From NCBI GenBank assembly GCA_025617745.1, contig CM046853.1, positions 4,460,873-4,524,872 on the forward strand: a stretch of 64,000 nucleotides of DNA, given 5' to 3'. Below are positions 12,306 through 24,565 of the stretch, one piece after another (the first letter of the stretch is position 1; the number at the start of each line of letters is the position of its first letter). The position numbers and the translations under genes were made by a program. This DNA comes from Heliocidaris erythrogramma (Eukaryota; Echinodermata; Echinoidea; Camarodonta; Echinometridae). The notes below the pieces were generated by a model. It worked only from the letters and a program-made list of their open reading frames with translations, was not told where the DNA came from and ran no database searches.

Positions 12306-12849
12306 TCATGAAACATGATGACAAAGAATTTGGACCTCTAAAGAAAGATTGTGAAGTCTAAGCACATATTTTAGAAACAAAGTGACAAAAAGAACAAAGA
12401 TGAAAACAAAAACAAACTGTAAACGACAATGTCCTAAAAATAAAGTATAGTGCAACAATACAGCACACCAAGACAATGTTTGTAACAATCTCCAACGATG
12501 GATAAGAGAATACCAAAAGCAGGATCGTTTTTTGGCAAAGGGCATATACTTTTTCTTCAATGTACGATCCTATTCTACCGCAACAGCACAGCGACAGCTA
12601 TGACGAAGGTCTGAAAAAGCTTGCAGTGCAGCAAGCGAAAGCCAAAAACAAATAATTTTTTACTGATTGTGGAAAGAGACCTATTTCCCAATGTTACATC
12701 ACCAAACAGATAAACCTCTTCAGTGGTCATATAGTTAATTGCAGGCATTCGGTAGGTGCAGCTAAAACTCAAGTGGTTTCTGAAAGTTCAAGAGAAGAAT
12801 GCGAGAGTCCAACAAGCAGGGTTGTTATTTGCAGAGGTGTTGTTTTTTC

Positions 12850-15800
12850 CTAAGCATACAGCTTATCGCAGAAACTCAAAAAGTGATGATGAAATTCCAG
12901 TGGTTTGTCTAGGTAGGCAGCATGACCGGCTTCTTTCAGCATGACAATCTCATTGTTCTTCAGATTCTTGAGTGCCTTTAATGACTCCAGTCCAATGCTT
13001 TCATCCTTCTCACCATATATGATGAGCGTGGGTACCTGTGATGGGTAAAAGTTAAATAAATAAGAAATGTGCATTCTTTGTATTGATATGACACTCAATA
13101 GTTTAACACTTTACCATACAAGTAAACCAGAGTTGGTAATGGTCATACAATCAGGAAAATAAATTTCGTTAACTCTGGAACAAAATGTTCTCATAGTTGA
13201 AACAACACATATGGACAAGGTAATATCATTTCCCTTTACTATTCATTCTTAGTATAATATTCTCAATCAAAATTATCACCACTAAGAGTCATTATCTCTA
13301 TAGATTGTGACCTTTGAATTATGAAATCATATCACAAATAAACCCTCAACAAAGTAATCATGTGATTACATTTTTGTTTGTATTTTCTGTATGTGATTTC
13401 TAACAAATGCAGTCATTCCAAACAAGTTTTGAAGGTTAAAATTCAACATCTAACCTGTAATAACACTTACTTCAATGGCTCCATATTCCTCACTGGTCAT
13501 CTTGCTGGTGCCAACAGGAGCGACTGGGACATAACCTTTGAAGACTTCTGGGTGTTCCTTGAGGAGTGGGATTGAGAAGGATCCACTCATGGAAGGACTG
13601 ATGATTACTGCTTGCTTCATATTCAACATCTTCATCAAGTTTACCATGAAACTAACACTGCTTACATCAGCTTTCTTGGACTCTCCATACCCTTACAGTA
13701 AATGACAGAAAGGAATCAGGGATTTAAAAAAGGGATTTAAAAAAGGAAAGACATCTCCATAGAAGCACACTCATACAGTAATTCTTGGCTCACATTGGAC
13801 TGTGGATCTTAGTCCTGAGTCAGGGCCTATGCCATTCATTTGGTCTCACACAAGACCTTTCATTTAAATATCTCTTCTGAACACTGTTGAAAATTGTAAT
13901 AAATGGGTATGTTGGTATGTAGTGAGAATTTTTTAAGAAAAAAAAAAACTTGGACAATACAATTTGTATTCATATGATCATACCCAATGGAAACATCAGA
14001 TTGTTTTTAGGGTTAGACAAATCTTATGAACATTCACATGGTTTCCTTCTTGACTTCCTCTGACAAGCCATTGTGTGGGCCTAACCTTTCATCTAACTCT
14101 ATGGGGCAGTCAGTCTCACTATCTTCCAAGAAGTTACTAAATATTGATAAACTATAATATGGAAGGATCTAAAAGTCTAAAAGGTACATATTGATCCCAT
14201 GAAGTGTCATCAGTTTTGAGAAGAAAACTTACCTGGGAGATCAACAGCAACAGCCCTGTAGCCATGACAAGCCATATAGTTCAATGTACCCAACTCTTGC
14301 CATGTCAAGGATTTAAATCTCATTCCATGGAGAAATAGAAGGGTGCCTTTAGGCTCTGTAGGTGGAAGAACCTAAAAGAATGAACAATATATACATACAT
14401 CAGACTAAAATTGGAATGAAACTAGGCGTCATCAGTTCTCATGAGTTGAGAAGTACATTACGATTCCACATAGATGTGATGTTGATTCCTAATTTGCAAA
14501 TGTAGAGCTTTTATCAAGAATGCACAGGTCTACTACACAACATCACTCATGCTCTAAAAAATCATAGGCACAATTTAACTAAGACATACAAGTAGATAAA
14601 AATTACTTGTACTCTGTATTCTGTGTAAATTGTAGCACAGAATATGTGTCTTATAGCTGATCTGGCCATTATTTCACAAACTGAATCGAATGTAAACTAA
14701 AGGTACTAAAAAAAGATTTTATATTTCTTTTGTTACACCATTTGGCCAGTGAAATTAGAAAAAGTTGCAAAATACATGCATGCAAGTTTTATGCATCATT
14801 TTCTAATTTCTCTGGCCAAATGGACAAATGGTGTAACAAAAGAAAGGTAAAATCTGTTTTAGTACCTTTAGTTTACGTGTGATTACAATTGTGCAGTAAT
14901 AACCATTACAAAATATATGGCACGTATTCTGTGCTACAATTTACAGAGTACAAAGAGTACACGAAATAAAAGTTAAAGGAGAATTAACCCCTGAGTACAA
15001 ATTTACTTATATTGAAAGGTGTAGTATATTCCTACTTATTGGCCTAAATCATTTTCCAATAAGATATCAGAAAAGGGTATAATAAAGATATTCCAACACC
15101 CGGTATCGTCTACTACTCATTTACATGGGGGCTGCCATTTTCTTGCTGATTTGGATTTGTACATGAACCATTGAGAAATGTTCCGGTCAGGAAGATATTT
15201 TGAATCCAAGACCTAAATTGATTTTCTTCATTACCTAAAATCCCATATGTGACGAAAAATATAAAGTGCGTGTTTACATGATTTATAAAAATTAAATCTT
15301 TATAATGATACTTTTAAATTGTCTGGTTTTGCTTAACAAAAATCTATTTTCTTGGGTTTGCCAAACAGAGCAGAACATAATATATGCAGCATGCATTCTG
15401 ACTTTTCAAGTCCCATTATCCGAAAGCAGGTGAATGCATAGTTTGCCGCTATAGATGCTCAGGGAAGAAGCATCCATAAAATTTGAATTAATTTGCTCCG
15501 TCCATTGCGTCACAGTATCTAGAAAATAGATTTATATTAAGCGAATATCGATTTTCAACATAAATATATAAGAAAATCTTCAGTTTAAAAATAAATTGAC
15601 ATATCTATTCTATATTTTAAATCTCAAATGGGTTTTTAATTTTGAAAAAGGCAATTGGGCATTTGGATTAAGAAAATCTTCTTGTACACATAAAAAAAAT
15701 GGCAGCCCCCATGTATTGCTAGCAGACGATACATATTGCTAGCAGATGATAAATTTTGCTCAGAAAATCTTGATTCGTATCGATCTCGTATATTTTGACG

Positions 15801-17356
15801 CGAAGCCATATAGTCTAACAAGTAGGAATAAATAACACCTTTGAACACTATCGTCTTTATTGTTTGAGGTTAATTCTCCTTTAAGAGATATTTCTGAGCA
15901 TGTAGACACATCATGAATGCTAGAATTACTGCAAAGGTATAACTAATAATATCTACATGTATGTCTAATATCTGTTCTACAGTAGTGAGTCCCAACACTC
16001 ACGACAGGTTGACTGTACTATTCTGGGATATTTTGTTTCACTTTCGAGACAATTAACCACATTTTGTGTTTCACTACATGTCGAGACAATTTCTGCACAA
16101 ACTGACACAACCATATTGCGTTCGATGCCAGGAATTTCAAAGTGGAGAATAAGCTTCAAAATACTTAAATTGATAACACATTGACCAATCCAAAATCATT
16201 GTTTTTTTTAATCATTCCAGGTCATTTTTCATGATCTGCTAACCGTGCGCAGTTAGAATGGCAGAATAAAACACCTAGCTTCGTGATGTAAAAGGCGTAC
16301 AGCCCATTTTTTTTTTAAACTCAGGAAGCTAGTCCTGGCTACCCCCTCCCCCTATTTATCCACTTTGCAAAAGGGGGCTAACCTCACCAGGAGTAATGTC
16401 TTCGGAGTTGTCCGATCAAGAGGCCATGCTTAAACTCATAATGGAATGCTGAATTGAAATATAAAGGTCATTGAATTTTTTACAGAGATTGAACCCTTTT
16501 AAAGGAGCCTAATGATTAAATATAAGTTAAATGGCAAAAGCCTACCTCTCTGTAGTAAATAACTGCATTGTCAAATTCCTCTAGGAATCCCTTCTTCTGC
16601 ACGAGTTTAACATTGTGCATTGCTTCATTCTTCAGTTCTTCCCAGTTCATGTTTGCCTCTAAGTCTATGCGCTTACACTCCTGACTGGTTTCTGCTTTCC
16701 CCTGTATCAATAAATAAAAAGAAAAAGACACACATCATTAGAAACAATATCCAAACATAGTAAGGGTACTTCATATAAATATCACTACATCGCATGGAAC
16801 TAAACAAGCATAATTTTGATACAATTCATAATTCCGAACTTGTATAGTATAATATATCAGAAAAATCTTTTACTTCTATTCAGTGTTCTCTCGTAATAAC
16901 ATTTTTGTCCACACAATTGAGAACCTTTCTTGTGAAATATAAGTTATATAACTATATATCTCTGGGATATTATAGCTTACAAAGTCAGTTATTACTCATA
17001 ATCTTCAACATAAGACTATAAACTATCCTCTTTATCAGAGATGATGTTACATTCACTCATATCATTCACGTACAGTTGTATATCAGAAAATTCAGAATTT
17101 GAACAAATCTATATCTTGATGAATCCCTGTGTTTTACCTCTACTACTGCTTGTGCTCCTTTGAATAGATCTTCAGCTGAATCTTGATTCTTTGAAGATAT
17201 TTTACTTAATGAAGCTTGTTGGTCAGACTTCTCTGATGGGTAGTATATGAAGATGATAGCTGCAATGAAGAGTGATGTAAATCCCACGGCTGCAGTCTTG
17301 AATGTCACATGCCGCAGCATGGAGCCCATCCTAGCTGTCTGATTGGCTGGGGACAT
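12850..17356 (-). CDS. ABHD14A: ABHD14A-like alpha/beta hydrolase
   Basis: Five coding exons join in phase (17356-17138, 16701-16546, 14371-14233, 13691-13471, 13035-12850) to give 306 residues; human ABHD14A has about 270. Residues 21-39 form a hydrophobic segment, so the protein is probably a single-pass membrane protein with its catalytic domain after residue 126. LLFLHG (H140-G141) is the oxyanion-loop region. SPSMSG gives the nucleophile Ser205 in the variant elbow used by ABHD14 proteins. YGEKD gives Asp256 and [10 protein letters not shown] gives His283, so the triad looks whole. [16 protein letters not shown] is also typical. The anchor favours ABHD14A over soluble ABHD14B. The start is the first ATG of the frame; Met10 is a possible alternative. 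A natural substrate is not established; ABHD14B has been reported as a lysine deacetylase. Confidence 0.93.
14605..14955. mobile_element. Foldback MITE in ABHD14A intron 2
   Basis: Two inverted arms of about 150 bp carry CTTGTACTCTGTA, AATTGTAGCACAGAAT and TTTTGTTACACCATTTG on the left and their complements on the right. The arms are about 90 per cent alike by eye. No coding capacity. Confidence 0.75.
14977..15880. mobile_element. TTAA-flanked MITE, ends AGGAGAATTAACC
   Basis: The left end AGGAGAATTAACC and its inverse at 15868-15880 are each flanked by TTAA (14973-14976 and 15881-15884). Imperfect inverted arms reach about 165 bp inward and include ACATGGGGGCTGCCATTTT and its inverse. The size and the TTAA duplication fit a non-autonomous element of a TTAA-using superfamily such as piggyBac. 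It lies in ABHD14A intron 2, next to the foldback at 14605. Confidence 0.8.
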
Positions 17357-17934
17357 CAACTAGAATGCTGGATAAAATGATCCCAAAATACACTCATTTA
17401 CCTGGGGCATACAGTATATCATTATCAAATAGAGATAGGAGGTTCAAAGTCTAGGCTAAAAAAACAAGAAGAGTAGACCTTTGATCGCTGACAGAGACTG
17501 AGAGACAGAGATAAAGGAAGTACCACAATGGTATCCACTGCAAACATATTGCATATGTCTGCAACGGAAATAGTGAAGAGTAGATAAATTTTCAGTTGTT
17601 TCACTTCTTTAAGAGTAAATATTACATGTTTTGTTCACAGAAACCTTTAAATTAAAAAAAAAATATCTGTAGTATAATGTCTTTTTTCAGGGAAATTAAT
17701 CATCTTAAGTTCTTTTTTCTAAGACAGTTCCAAGCAATTAAAAGCTGAGGCAAAAATTTCAGGCCAGTTACTGGAACATCATTACATTCAGGACGACTCA
17801 GAGTAAGGATTTAATAGAAAAGCTAAAACCAGACGTCCAATATTTTACATGATCGCCCTGTTTCATTCTGTCTCACTTCTGTATTGAACCTCTATGGCAT
17901 CTATTTGTCCCACTCATACATTATGTACAATGTT
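17357..17934. other. ABHD14A upstream region
   Basis: This should contain the promoter and any noncoding first exon of ABHD14A; a possible acceptor (ATTCTAG) sits just before the ATG. No recognised promoter element. Confidence 0.35.
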
Positions 17935-18200
17935 GTGTGGATTATCAAGGATTGGCCCTGGGAAGAAAATACTAGAGGAATAGGAAAATTAGTATTTATA
18001 TACTTTATTTTTATCTTGGAAACCCAAAATTTGTAGCAGAGTACAATTAAAAAGCTCCTGAATCATAAGCCATCTAGCAAATGTAAATATGTTAAATCCT
18101 GTTGACACTTATTTTCACATTCCTTTTACAAATGGACACTAGTGCAGCAGTAAAATTAACGTCTGCCATAGTTCTGCAATGTTTTGGGCAGATGAATGCA
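17935..18200. repeat. Degraded arm of the TACAAGCTTAT foldback family
   Basis: AAACCCAAAATTTGTAGCAGAG, then CTCCTGAATCAT and ATCTAGCAAA, follow the same order as the arms at 18755 and 22258. It is a more diverged half copy without a visible partner arm. Confidence 0.5.
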
Positions 18201-18754
18201 CTTGTGCTGTTTATTCAATGTTCTTGCTGAAAATTAAAGCATTTGACTTTGCATGCCTTAAGTAGGAAAATAAAATATATTTGAATTCATCAAAGATTCA
18301 AGCATCTTAAACACATAAAAGGGGATACCAGTAATAATGGTGCAATTATGCCATTGTGGGTCAGGCGACATCGCCAGGCCTGCAATCACAGTCGTGATTA
18401 GAAGACTAAACTGTTCAAGTTCAAATGATTTTATACAAGTATCCTATTTTCTTCCAAATTTACATGTTTCTTCTAAGTATATTTTAATTCTGGCAGAAAG
18501 GATTGGGATTAAAATATTCTTCTTCGATAAGTATGACAATCAACAATAAAGTGATTTCCAATCACTCATAGCGACATGACTATACTTTGTGTGTAGAATC
18601 TAGGCAGTCATACACCTCAACTTTTTCAAACTCCACTGCACAAAAGTCACCAACATTCACTCAAAATAGGCATTTAATTTACAAAAACTGACCCTAACAT
18701 ACATGTATCCATGAAATAAAATAAATTCAAGTCTGAAATAATAATTTTGTTGCA

Positions 18755-19230
18755 CTTATACATGTACAAGCTTATAAGAAGATAAGCTTCAATAGGTTTT
18801 GTGTGTACTAGTGGGGATTGGCCCAATCTAGATCATTCGTACATGAGAGGAAAATGATTATTTAAAATTTCACTTTCAACTCTGAAACCCCAAATTTGTA
18901 ACATAGTAAGATTTGAAGAGTCCATGAATCAGGGAATCTAGCAAAGTTAAGAAAATTAATTCTTGCTTAGAGCGATTTTGTTGTCTGTTTTTGACTAACT
19001 GCAACAGTGAATGCTGGACACAGTCCCACATAGGCATGGGCCTCACTCATGGCACTCATAGGCCCTTGCCTATGTGGGACTGTGTGTGTCAAACATTCAC
19101 TGTTGCAGTAGTCAAAGACAGACAACAAATTTGATCCAAGCAAGATTTAATTTTCTTCAATTTACTAGATTACCTGATTCAGGGACCCTTCAATTCTTAC
19201 TATGCTACAAATTTGAGGTTTCTTACTCAC
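18755..19230. mobile_element. Foldback element, TACAAGCTTAT family, copy 1
   Basis: The left arm starts CACTTATACATGTACAAGC. Near the centre GCAACAGTGAATGCTGGACA and TCCCACATAGGCA are followed by their inverse at about 19065-19110. The right arm stops at about 19230, short of the full length seen in the copy at 22229. Confidence 0.7.
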
Positions 19231-19460
19231 GCCCAAAAATCTCTTTCTCACCCCTGGCCTCTCACCCCTGGCCTCGCAGCCCGTCTCTATATATTACACA
19301 TACCGCGCAGCAAGCGCATGGTTCCTCGCCTACCTGGCGCCGATGCGCGGAAAAAATCTCACACACTGCTGGTCTTTGACCTTGGCGTCTCTGTGGGAGG
19401 TTATCTACAATAACCTCGCATAAAAAATTAAGTGTGAGACGATGCATGGGCCTATGTCAT
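19231..19460. other. GC-richer block after foldback copy 1
   Basis: It holds CTCACCCCTGGC twice and several GCGC sites. Open frames on both strands are short and match nothing I know. It may be a further insertion that replaced the end of the foldback arm. Confidence 0.3.
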
Positions 19461-20017
19461 GGGTGCCTGTCTTTGTTCAATATTTTGCATGAATATCTAT
19501 TGCTATAATAACTAGCACATCAATGATGTGGCGCTCATCCGGCATCCAGCAAAGAAATTCAAGCAATTTGTACTTTGAACAGAGTAGACACTGTAATAAA
19601 TACATGAAATGTACATGTATTGGTTACATGCATGTACAGATGATGAAGTGCCTATTGCAAATCTGGCTAAATGTGGTTTTGGAAGGAGACAGTGACATAT
19701 AGATATGAATGAAAGTCTGGAAATTGACAACTCAAGTTGCACGACTTCAGTTAAAAGATTTTGGGGAATGTAAATTTTAATAGTTTTACTGTGTGACAGA
19801 GAAATTTGAAATAAAGCATAAAGTCAGTCAAGGTGAGGTACATGTATCTCTACCAACTGTGAAATGTTTATTGAGAGAGATTTGAAGGTTAAGATTTGTA
19901 ATAAAAGAGAAAAGCACTGAATGACATAACTTATGCATTGGTGTAAACAAAGAATTTTAAGATTGGGACATTTAAGGGTGGCTTCAGTGCATTGTCCGTC
20001 ACTGTTTCAAGACTTTG

Positions 20018-21018
20018 TTAGCTCATAACTGGCTATTGTCGACCACTGTCACTTCTGGGTTCTCGGTTCTGTCGACGATTGTCGACAGAAATCATGTACA
20101 AAAGCTATAGCCTTTGAAATAATCCAGCAGCCATGGGTTTCATAATGCACAGGGCAAAGACCGATGGGTGCTATGCCAAAACTCATTATTGTGTAATACA
20201 ATAAAGAGTGCATAAATAATTTTCTAGACAAAATTTCAAAATTACGAGTTGAAGTTCAATGAACCTCATGAAAGTCTTTCAGATGGAAAAAAAAAAATCG
20301 AAATCGCTCAATAAATGAGGAAGAAGAAGCAATTTTTGTGATTTTTGAATAAATATCGCATAAATTAGCATAATTAATTTTGTAGACAAAATTTCAAAAT
20401 TCCGAGTAGAAGTTCAATGAACCTCATGAAAGTCTTTCAGATGGAAAAAAAAAAATCGAAATCGCTCAATAAATGAGGAAGAAGAAGCAATTTTTGTGAT
20501 TTTTGAATAAATATCGCATAAATTAGCATAATTAATTTTGTAGACAAAATTTCAAAATTCCGTGTAGAAGTTCAATGAACCTCATGAAAGTCTTTCAGAT
20601 GGAACAAAAAAAAATGAAATCGGTCAATAAATGAAGCAATTTTTGTGATTTTTGAATAAATATCGCATAAATTAGCATAATTAATTTTGTAGACAAAATT
20701 TCAAAATTCCGTGTAGAAGTTCAATGAACCTCATGAAAGTCTTTCAGATGGAACAAAAAAAAATCGAAATCGGTCAATAAATGAGGGAGAAGCAATTTTT
20801 GTGATTTTTGAGAAATGCGCATAAATTAGCATATTTAATGAGTTTCAAAATTCTGTGTAGAAGTTTCGAATCCCCCACCTAGTGCTATCATATAAAGCAA
20901 ACGGAATTAAAATCGGGTAAGAAATGGCGAAGAAGAAGCATTTTGAAATTGTGGATGGACGAACGACGGACGCCTCGCCACGGCATAAGCTCATCTGGCC
21001 CATTTGGGCCGGATGAGC
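20018..21018. mobile_element. Tandem-monomer element with hairpin end (GAGCTCATC type)
   Basis: Four monomers of about 150-157 bp carry GACAAAATTTCAAAATT, GTTCAATGAACCTCATGAAA and AATAAATATCGCATAAATT; they start near 20228, 20386, 20544 and 20691, with a partial fifth. They end in GGATGGACGAACGACGGACG and a terminal inverted pair, AGCTCATCTGGCCC-ATTT-GGGCCGGATGAGCT. The left edge TTAGCTCATAACTGGC resembles the inverse of that end. No coding capacity. Confidence 0.65.
20036..20160 (-). repeat. GTCGAC-bearing repeat, copy 2
   Basis: Read on the minus strand it repeats the CTTTGCCCTGTGCATTATGA block and the triple GTCGAC cluster of 6823-7110 with a shorter spacer. Confidence 0.6.
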
Positions 21019-21127
21019 TAAAAATGGAAAAATGGTGTTTGGTGCGTGCTTTGTTTGGTCAGAATTGAGCAGCTGTGCAGACTTGGGCACTCTACAAGTA
21101 CAACGTATTGAAGTAACGTTACATGTA

Positions 21128-21553
21128 GCTCCAGGTACAAATAACCAAAGTCGTCCTCGCCCATTAGTTTGGCTATTCGCAGGTAAGATAGAAATTTGTA
21201 CTTACATTTCAAGAGAATTACTGTAACTATCCAGCAGGCTATTTGATTTTAGGATTCGACGATTATTTCGATGAGTCAGTGACGGTATACGGTACACATT
21301 ACACCGTGCGATCCAGTCATTTGAATCGATGGTACAGTGCGGGGAAAGATCGGCTTTGCAAGGAAATTCCATTTTTCTTCATCAAAATAATCGTCAAATC
21401 GTAAAATCAAAGAGCCGGCTGGATGGTTACAATAATTCTCTTGAAATGTAAGTACAAATTTCTATCTTACCAGCCGAAATTAAGCGATGTGACTAGCCAA
21501 ACTAATGGGCAAGGACGACTTTGGAAAGTTTGGTTATTGTACCTGGACTGGAG
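21128..21553. mobile_element. Foldback element with AAGTCGTCC / AATTTGTACTTACATTTC arms
   Basis: The left arm at 21128-21275 and the inverted right arm at about 21380-21553 share CCCATTAGTTTGGCTA, GGTAAGATAGAAATTTGTAC and TTACATTTCAAGAGAATTA. The centre is GC-rich with no open frame of note. Confidence 0.75.
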
Positions 21554-22437
21554 CTCCGTTACCCCGGTGGAGCCACTCAATGTGACCTGGGGACCGCATG
21601 ACCGTTACCAAAATCGCGGATAAAGGGGTGAATTTCAAGGAACGTCCGCGGACAGAATATTCCTCGAAAAATAGAAAATAGGGGTGCGCAGGTGTCCTCG
21701 AAATTGATAAAATAGGGGTCAGGAAAAGGGAAGAAAACCCGGAAAGAAAAATCCCGGAGCCGAGTCGCTAGCCGCGGGCCTGCCGGGGAGGGCGCGCTCA
21801 TCGTTGAGAAAAAAATCCCCCCACTGCCGTCACTCAGCAAGATTGCGGACGTGAAGGTAAACGTTTCCCACTGAACTCTATGACTGGAATGGGCTCGATC
21901 GCTCACTGCACGCTGATTTTCCATTGGCAGCATGACGCCACTGGCAGCTCGCCAACGCCATCTTGTTTCCCTCAAAACAATTCCGGAACGTCGCCGCTGT
22001 ATGTAACATTTGACCAAATTTGAAGGACTATTTTCACTCATATAATCATCATATGCCCTTCAAAGATGAACTGAGAGTAGTTGCAGTCAACTGCATGAAT
22101 CGTGACGTTCGTGAAAGTCGTGAGAAAGGACTTATGTTTCACAGGTATGAAGACCCATTTTAAACAAGTAACACTAGCAGTCCCATTCATACGCTTTCAT
22201 GTTAGTTTATGGGTGTATGGGTATGAGGCACTCATAGGCCCTTGCCACTTATACATGTACAAGCTTATCTGAAGATAACCTTGTACTCCAGACTAGCTTT
22301 TATCAGCAGGCCTTTTTTCCAGTCTAAACAATTCATAAATGAGAGGAAAATAATTATTTAAAATTTCATTTTCTATTCTGAATCCCCAAATTTGTGGCAC
22401 AGTAAGAGTTGAAGAGTCCCTGAATCAGCAAATTTAA

Positions 22438-22509
22438 CCCTTAGACTACGGGAACCGGGTGGCTCCTGTATTAAGCCAATGAGAGTTAAAGAATTTAGTA
22501 GTCAACGGG
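22438..22509. mobile_element. 72-bp MITE with TTAA duplication
   Basis: The ends CCCTTAGACTAC and GTAGTCAACGGG are imperfect inverses (10 of 12), flanked on both sides by TTAA (22434-22437, 22510-22513). The insert is absent from the opposite arm of the same foldback element, which confirms the boundaries. Confidence 0.75.
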
Positions 22510-22915
22510 TTAAGAAAATCAAATCTTGCTTTGAGCAATGTTGATGTCTGTTTGTGACTGCTGCAACAGTGAATGTTGGACACGCCTATGGGTGGGCCCT
22601 TGCCTATGTGGGACTGTGTCCAACATTCACTGTTGCAGCAGTCAAAACAGACAACAACATTGCTCTAAGCAAGATTTAATTTTAAATTTTTTAAATTTGC
22701 TAGATTACCTGATTCAAAGACTCTTCAACGCTTACTCAGACACTGTGCCACAAATTTGGGGATTCAGAACTGAAAGTGAAATTTTAAATAATTATTTTCC
22801 TCTCGTATATGATCTAGACTGGAAAAAGGCCCGCTGATACACACAAAAGCTATTGAAGCCTATTCACTCGTAAAAGCTAGTCTGGAGTACAAGGTTATCT
22901 TCAGATAAGCTTGTA

Positions 22916-23314
22916 GGCTATTATAGCTAATATGCCCAGTAATCCTCAAATTGGCAAGAATCCTACCTAGGATATCAAAAAAACAGCAGAACGGAGGTAT
23001 AGATAGGATTTGTATGGAGCGGAGGTATATAGTGCAGCAAGATCAGATTCGCTGTCAATTGCTCGTGGTCTAGTGGTAAAGGCGTCTGGTCAGACTGTCA
23101 GAGTATTCTCTTTCTACACTGCACTCGCGTTTAAGGTCCCGGGTTCGAATCCCGCTCTTTCTTGCTGATAATTTTTTCAGTTGTGAATCGATAACGATAG
23201 CGTTTATTCCGTTATAAATAACTGAATTTCAACAATGAAAACCAAGAAACTTGACTAATTATTCACTTGTTCAGGCGGATTTAATGGCGGCTGGGCATAA
23301 TAACGACTTTGGCC
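22916..23314. mobile_element. 399-bp insertion with 8-bp duplication AGCTTGTA
   Basis: The insertion splits the right foldback arm and is bounded by AGCTTGTA at 22908-22915 and 23315-23322. The ends share ATATGCCCAG and CTGGGCATAATAA as an inverted pair. An 8-bp duplication fits hAT-type elements. It carries a tRNA-like Pol III promoter block. Confidence 0.7.
23060..23162 (+). other. tRNA-like segment with Pol III A and B boxes
   Basis: TGGTCTAGTGG fits the A box and GGTTCGAATCC the B box of tRNA genes, about 75 bases apart. The ends do not pair as an acceptor stem, so this is probably a tRNA-derived SINE head or relic and not a working tRNA gene. Confidence 0.5.
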
Positions 23315-23667
23315 AGCTTGTACATGTATAAGTGGGTATGAGGTTATTTAACCTCACCTATTTGTGAGTGGTCATAGACATATTGGTTATTTCAAATAAC
23401 CATAGAGTTCAGTGGTTTTTCCCCAGGAGTTGATATGAACTATTGCCGAACTATTTTTAAATGAATAAAAACACATTAAAAAAAGTATTTTCCTTATATT
23501 ACTTGTGTGTGAACTTGTAATTCGAGGAATCGGGTCTTGGACACCTTTATGTTAATGAAAAAAGGGTATAAATGTCTTGTCCTTGAAATATGGTGAGAAA
23601 GGGGCAAGTTTCCGAAAGTGTCCTTACAAATTTCTTAAAAATAGGGGTATTTCAAAGTATGGCTAGA

Positions 23668-24093
23668 TAGACCGAAATTTTCTGTCTCTCGTTCGTTAGC
23701 CTCTTATTTGGATAGGGTCGGCCATTCACTAGAGACAGAAACGCTCCATTCACTTGCCTGTGCAAACTCACTGTCAACCGCTTGACAGTAGGCATGTCGT
23801 GTTTGTAAATCGTATTATTCACATTTTAACAATATTTGTGTAAATTAAATAGATTAGGCCTAGGCTGTATACTTAAACGAACATGTTCAACTTACCAATT
23901 TGACTGTTATTCCTTTTAATGCTCCTTTTTCAGATAATTCAGGGTCCAAGGTTTTCTCCGTTTGAAAATCTTCCAGCCGTATTCAAACTGTAAAGTGTGT
24001 AAGTCAATGGGATTCGGTTTGCACAGGCGAGTGAATGGAGCATTTCTGTCTCTAAGTGAAGAGCTACGAACGAGAGACAGAATTTTCGGTCTA
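23668..24093. mobile_element. Mutator-like MITE with 9-bp duplication
   Basis: The ends TAGACCGAAATTTTCTGTCT and TCTGTCTCTCGTTCG are mirrored by CGAACGAGAGACAGA and ATTTTCGGTCTA at the right. The direct repeat ATGGCTAGA flanks both sides (23659-23667, 24094-24102). Inner inverted blocks (GAGACAGAAACGCTCCATTC) extend the arms. Nine-base duplications are typical of the Mutator superfamily. Confidence 0.8.
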
Positions 24094-24468
24094 ATGGCTA
24101 GAGTGCCCAGGTCTGCGCAGTGCCCATGTCTGCGCACACGCTTAACTGCGCGATTCCAATAAAACAAATCATGCAACGAACACAAACATTTCATATTTAT
24201 CATTGCGATAGGTATTCATGCGAAAAACGAGTCAAAATAATAAAAAAACGGTCTTATTTCAGACATTTTATTCACAAGCGTCAAAATGTTGTCTTTCAGT
24301 TTCACGTTAAAACTCCCAAACTGCGTGTAAAATGAATGAGTGCGCAGACATGGGCACCATTGTTTTTTGATGAGATTTTGTCAAACTTACTCTTTAGAAT
24401 ATAAAATAAAGCTTTAGACTTTTAGAGGAATATTGAAGAAATTCTTGTTCATTTTCAGGTCAAAACCT

Positions 24469-24534
24469 CAGGCCCGTAACTAGGTGGGGTTCAGGGGGTT
24501 CGAACGAACCCCCCCGTTGGCGAGCAGAGGTCCG

Positions 24535-24565
<31 letters not shown>

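Larger units (their letters stand above)
22229..23335. mobile_element. Foldback element, TACAAGCTTAT family, copy 2, interrupted
   Basis: Arms of about 320 bp begin CCACTTATACATGTACAAGC and end with the inverse at 23315-23335. A perfect 11-bp direct repeat, TGGGTATGAGG, lies at 22218-22228 and 23333-23343 and is probably the target duplication plus end bases. The left arm holds a TTAA MITE (22438-22509); the right arm is split by an insertion (22916-23314). Confidence 0.75.

Noticed and set aside
20228-20870. CRISPR-like array
   Set aside because: The repeats are about 155-bp head-to-tail monomers without unique spacers, in an animal nuclear context, and end in a transposon-like hairpin.
21577-22041. 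Minus-strand open frame of 154 codons in GC-rich DNA
   Set aside because: No domain or composition typical of a protein, no splice partner, and it runs through the outer inverted-repeat end at 21556.
23060-23162. A functional tRNA gene
   Set aside because: The A and B boxes fit, but the ends do not form an acceptor stem and the spacing would need an unusual intron.
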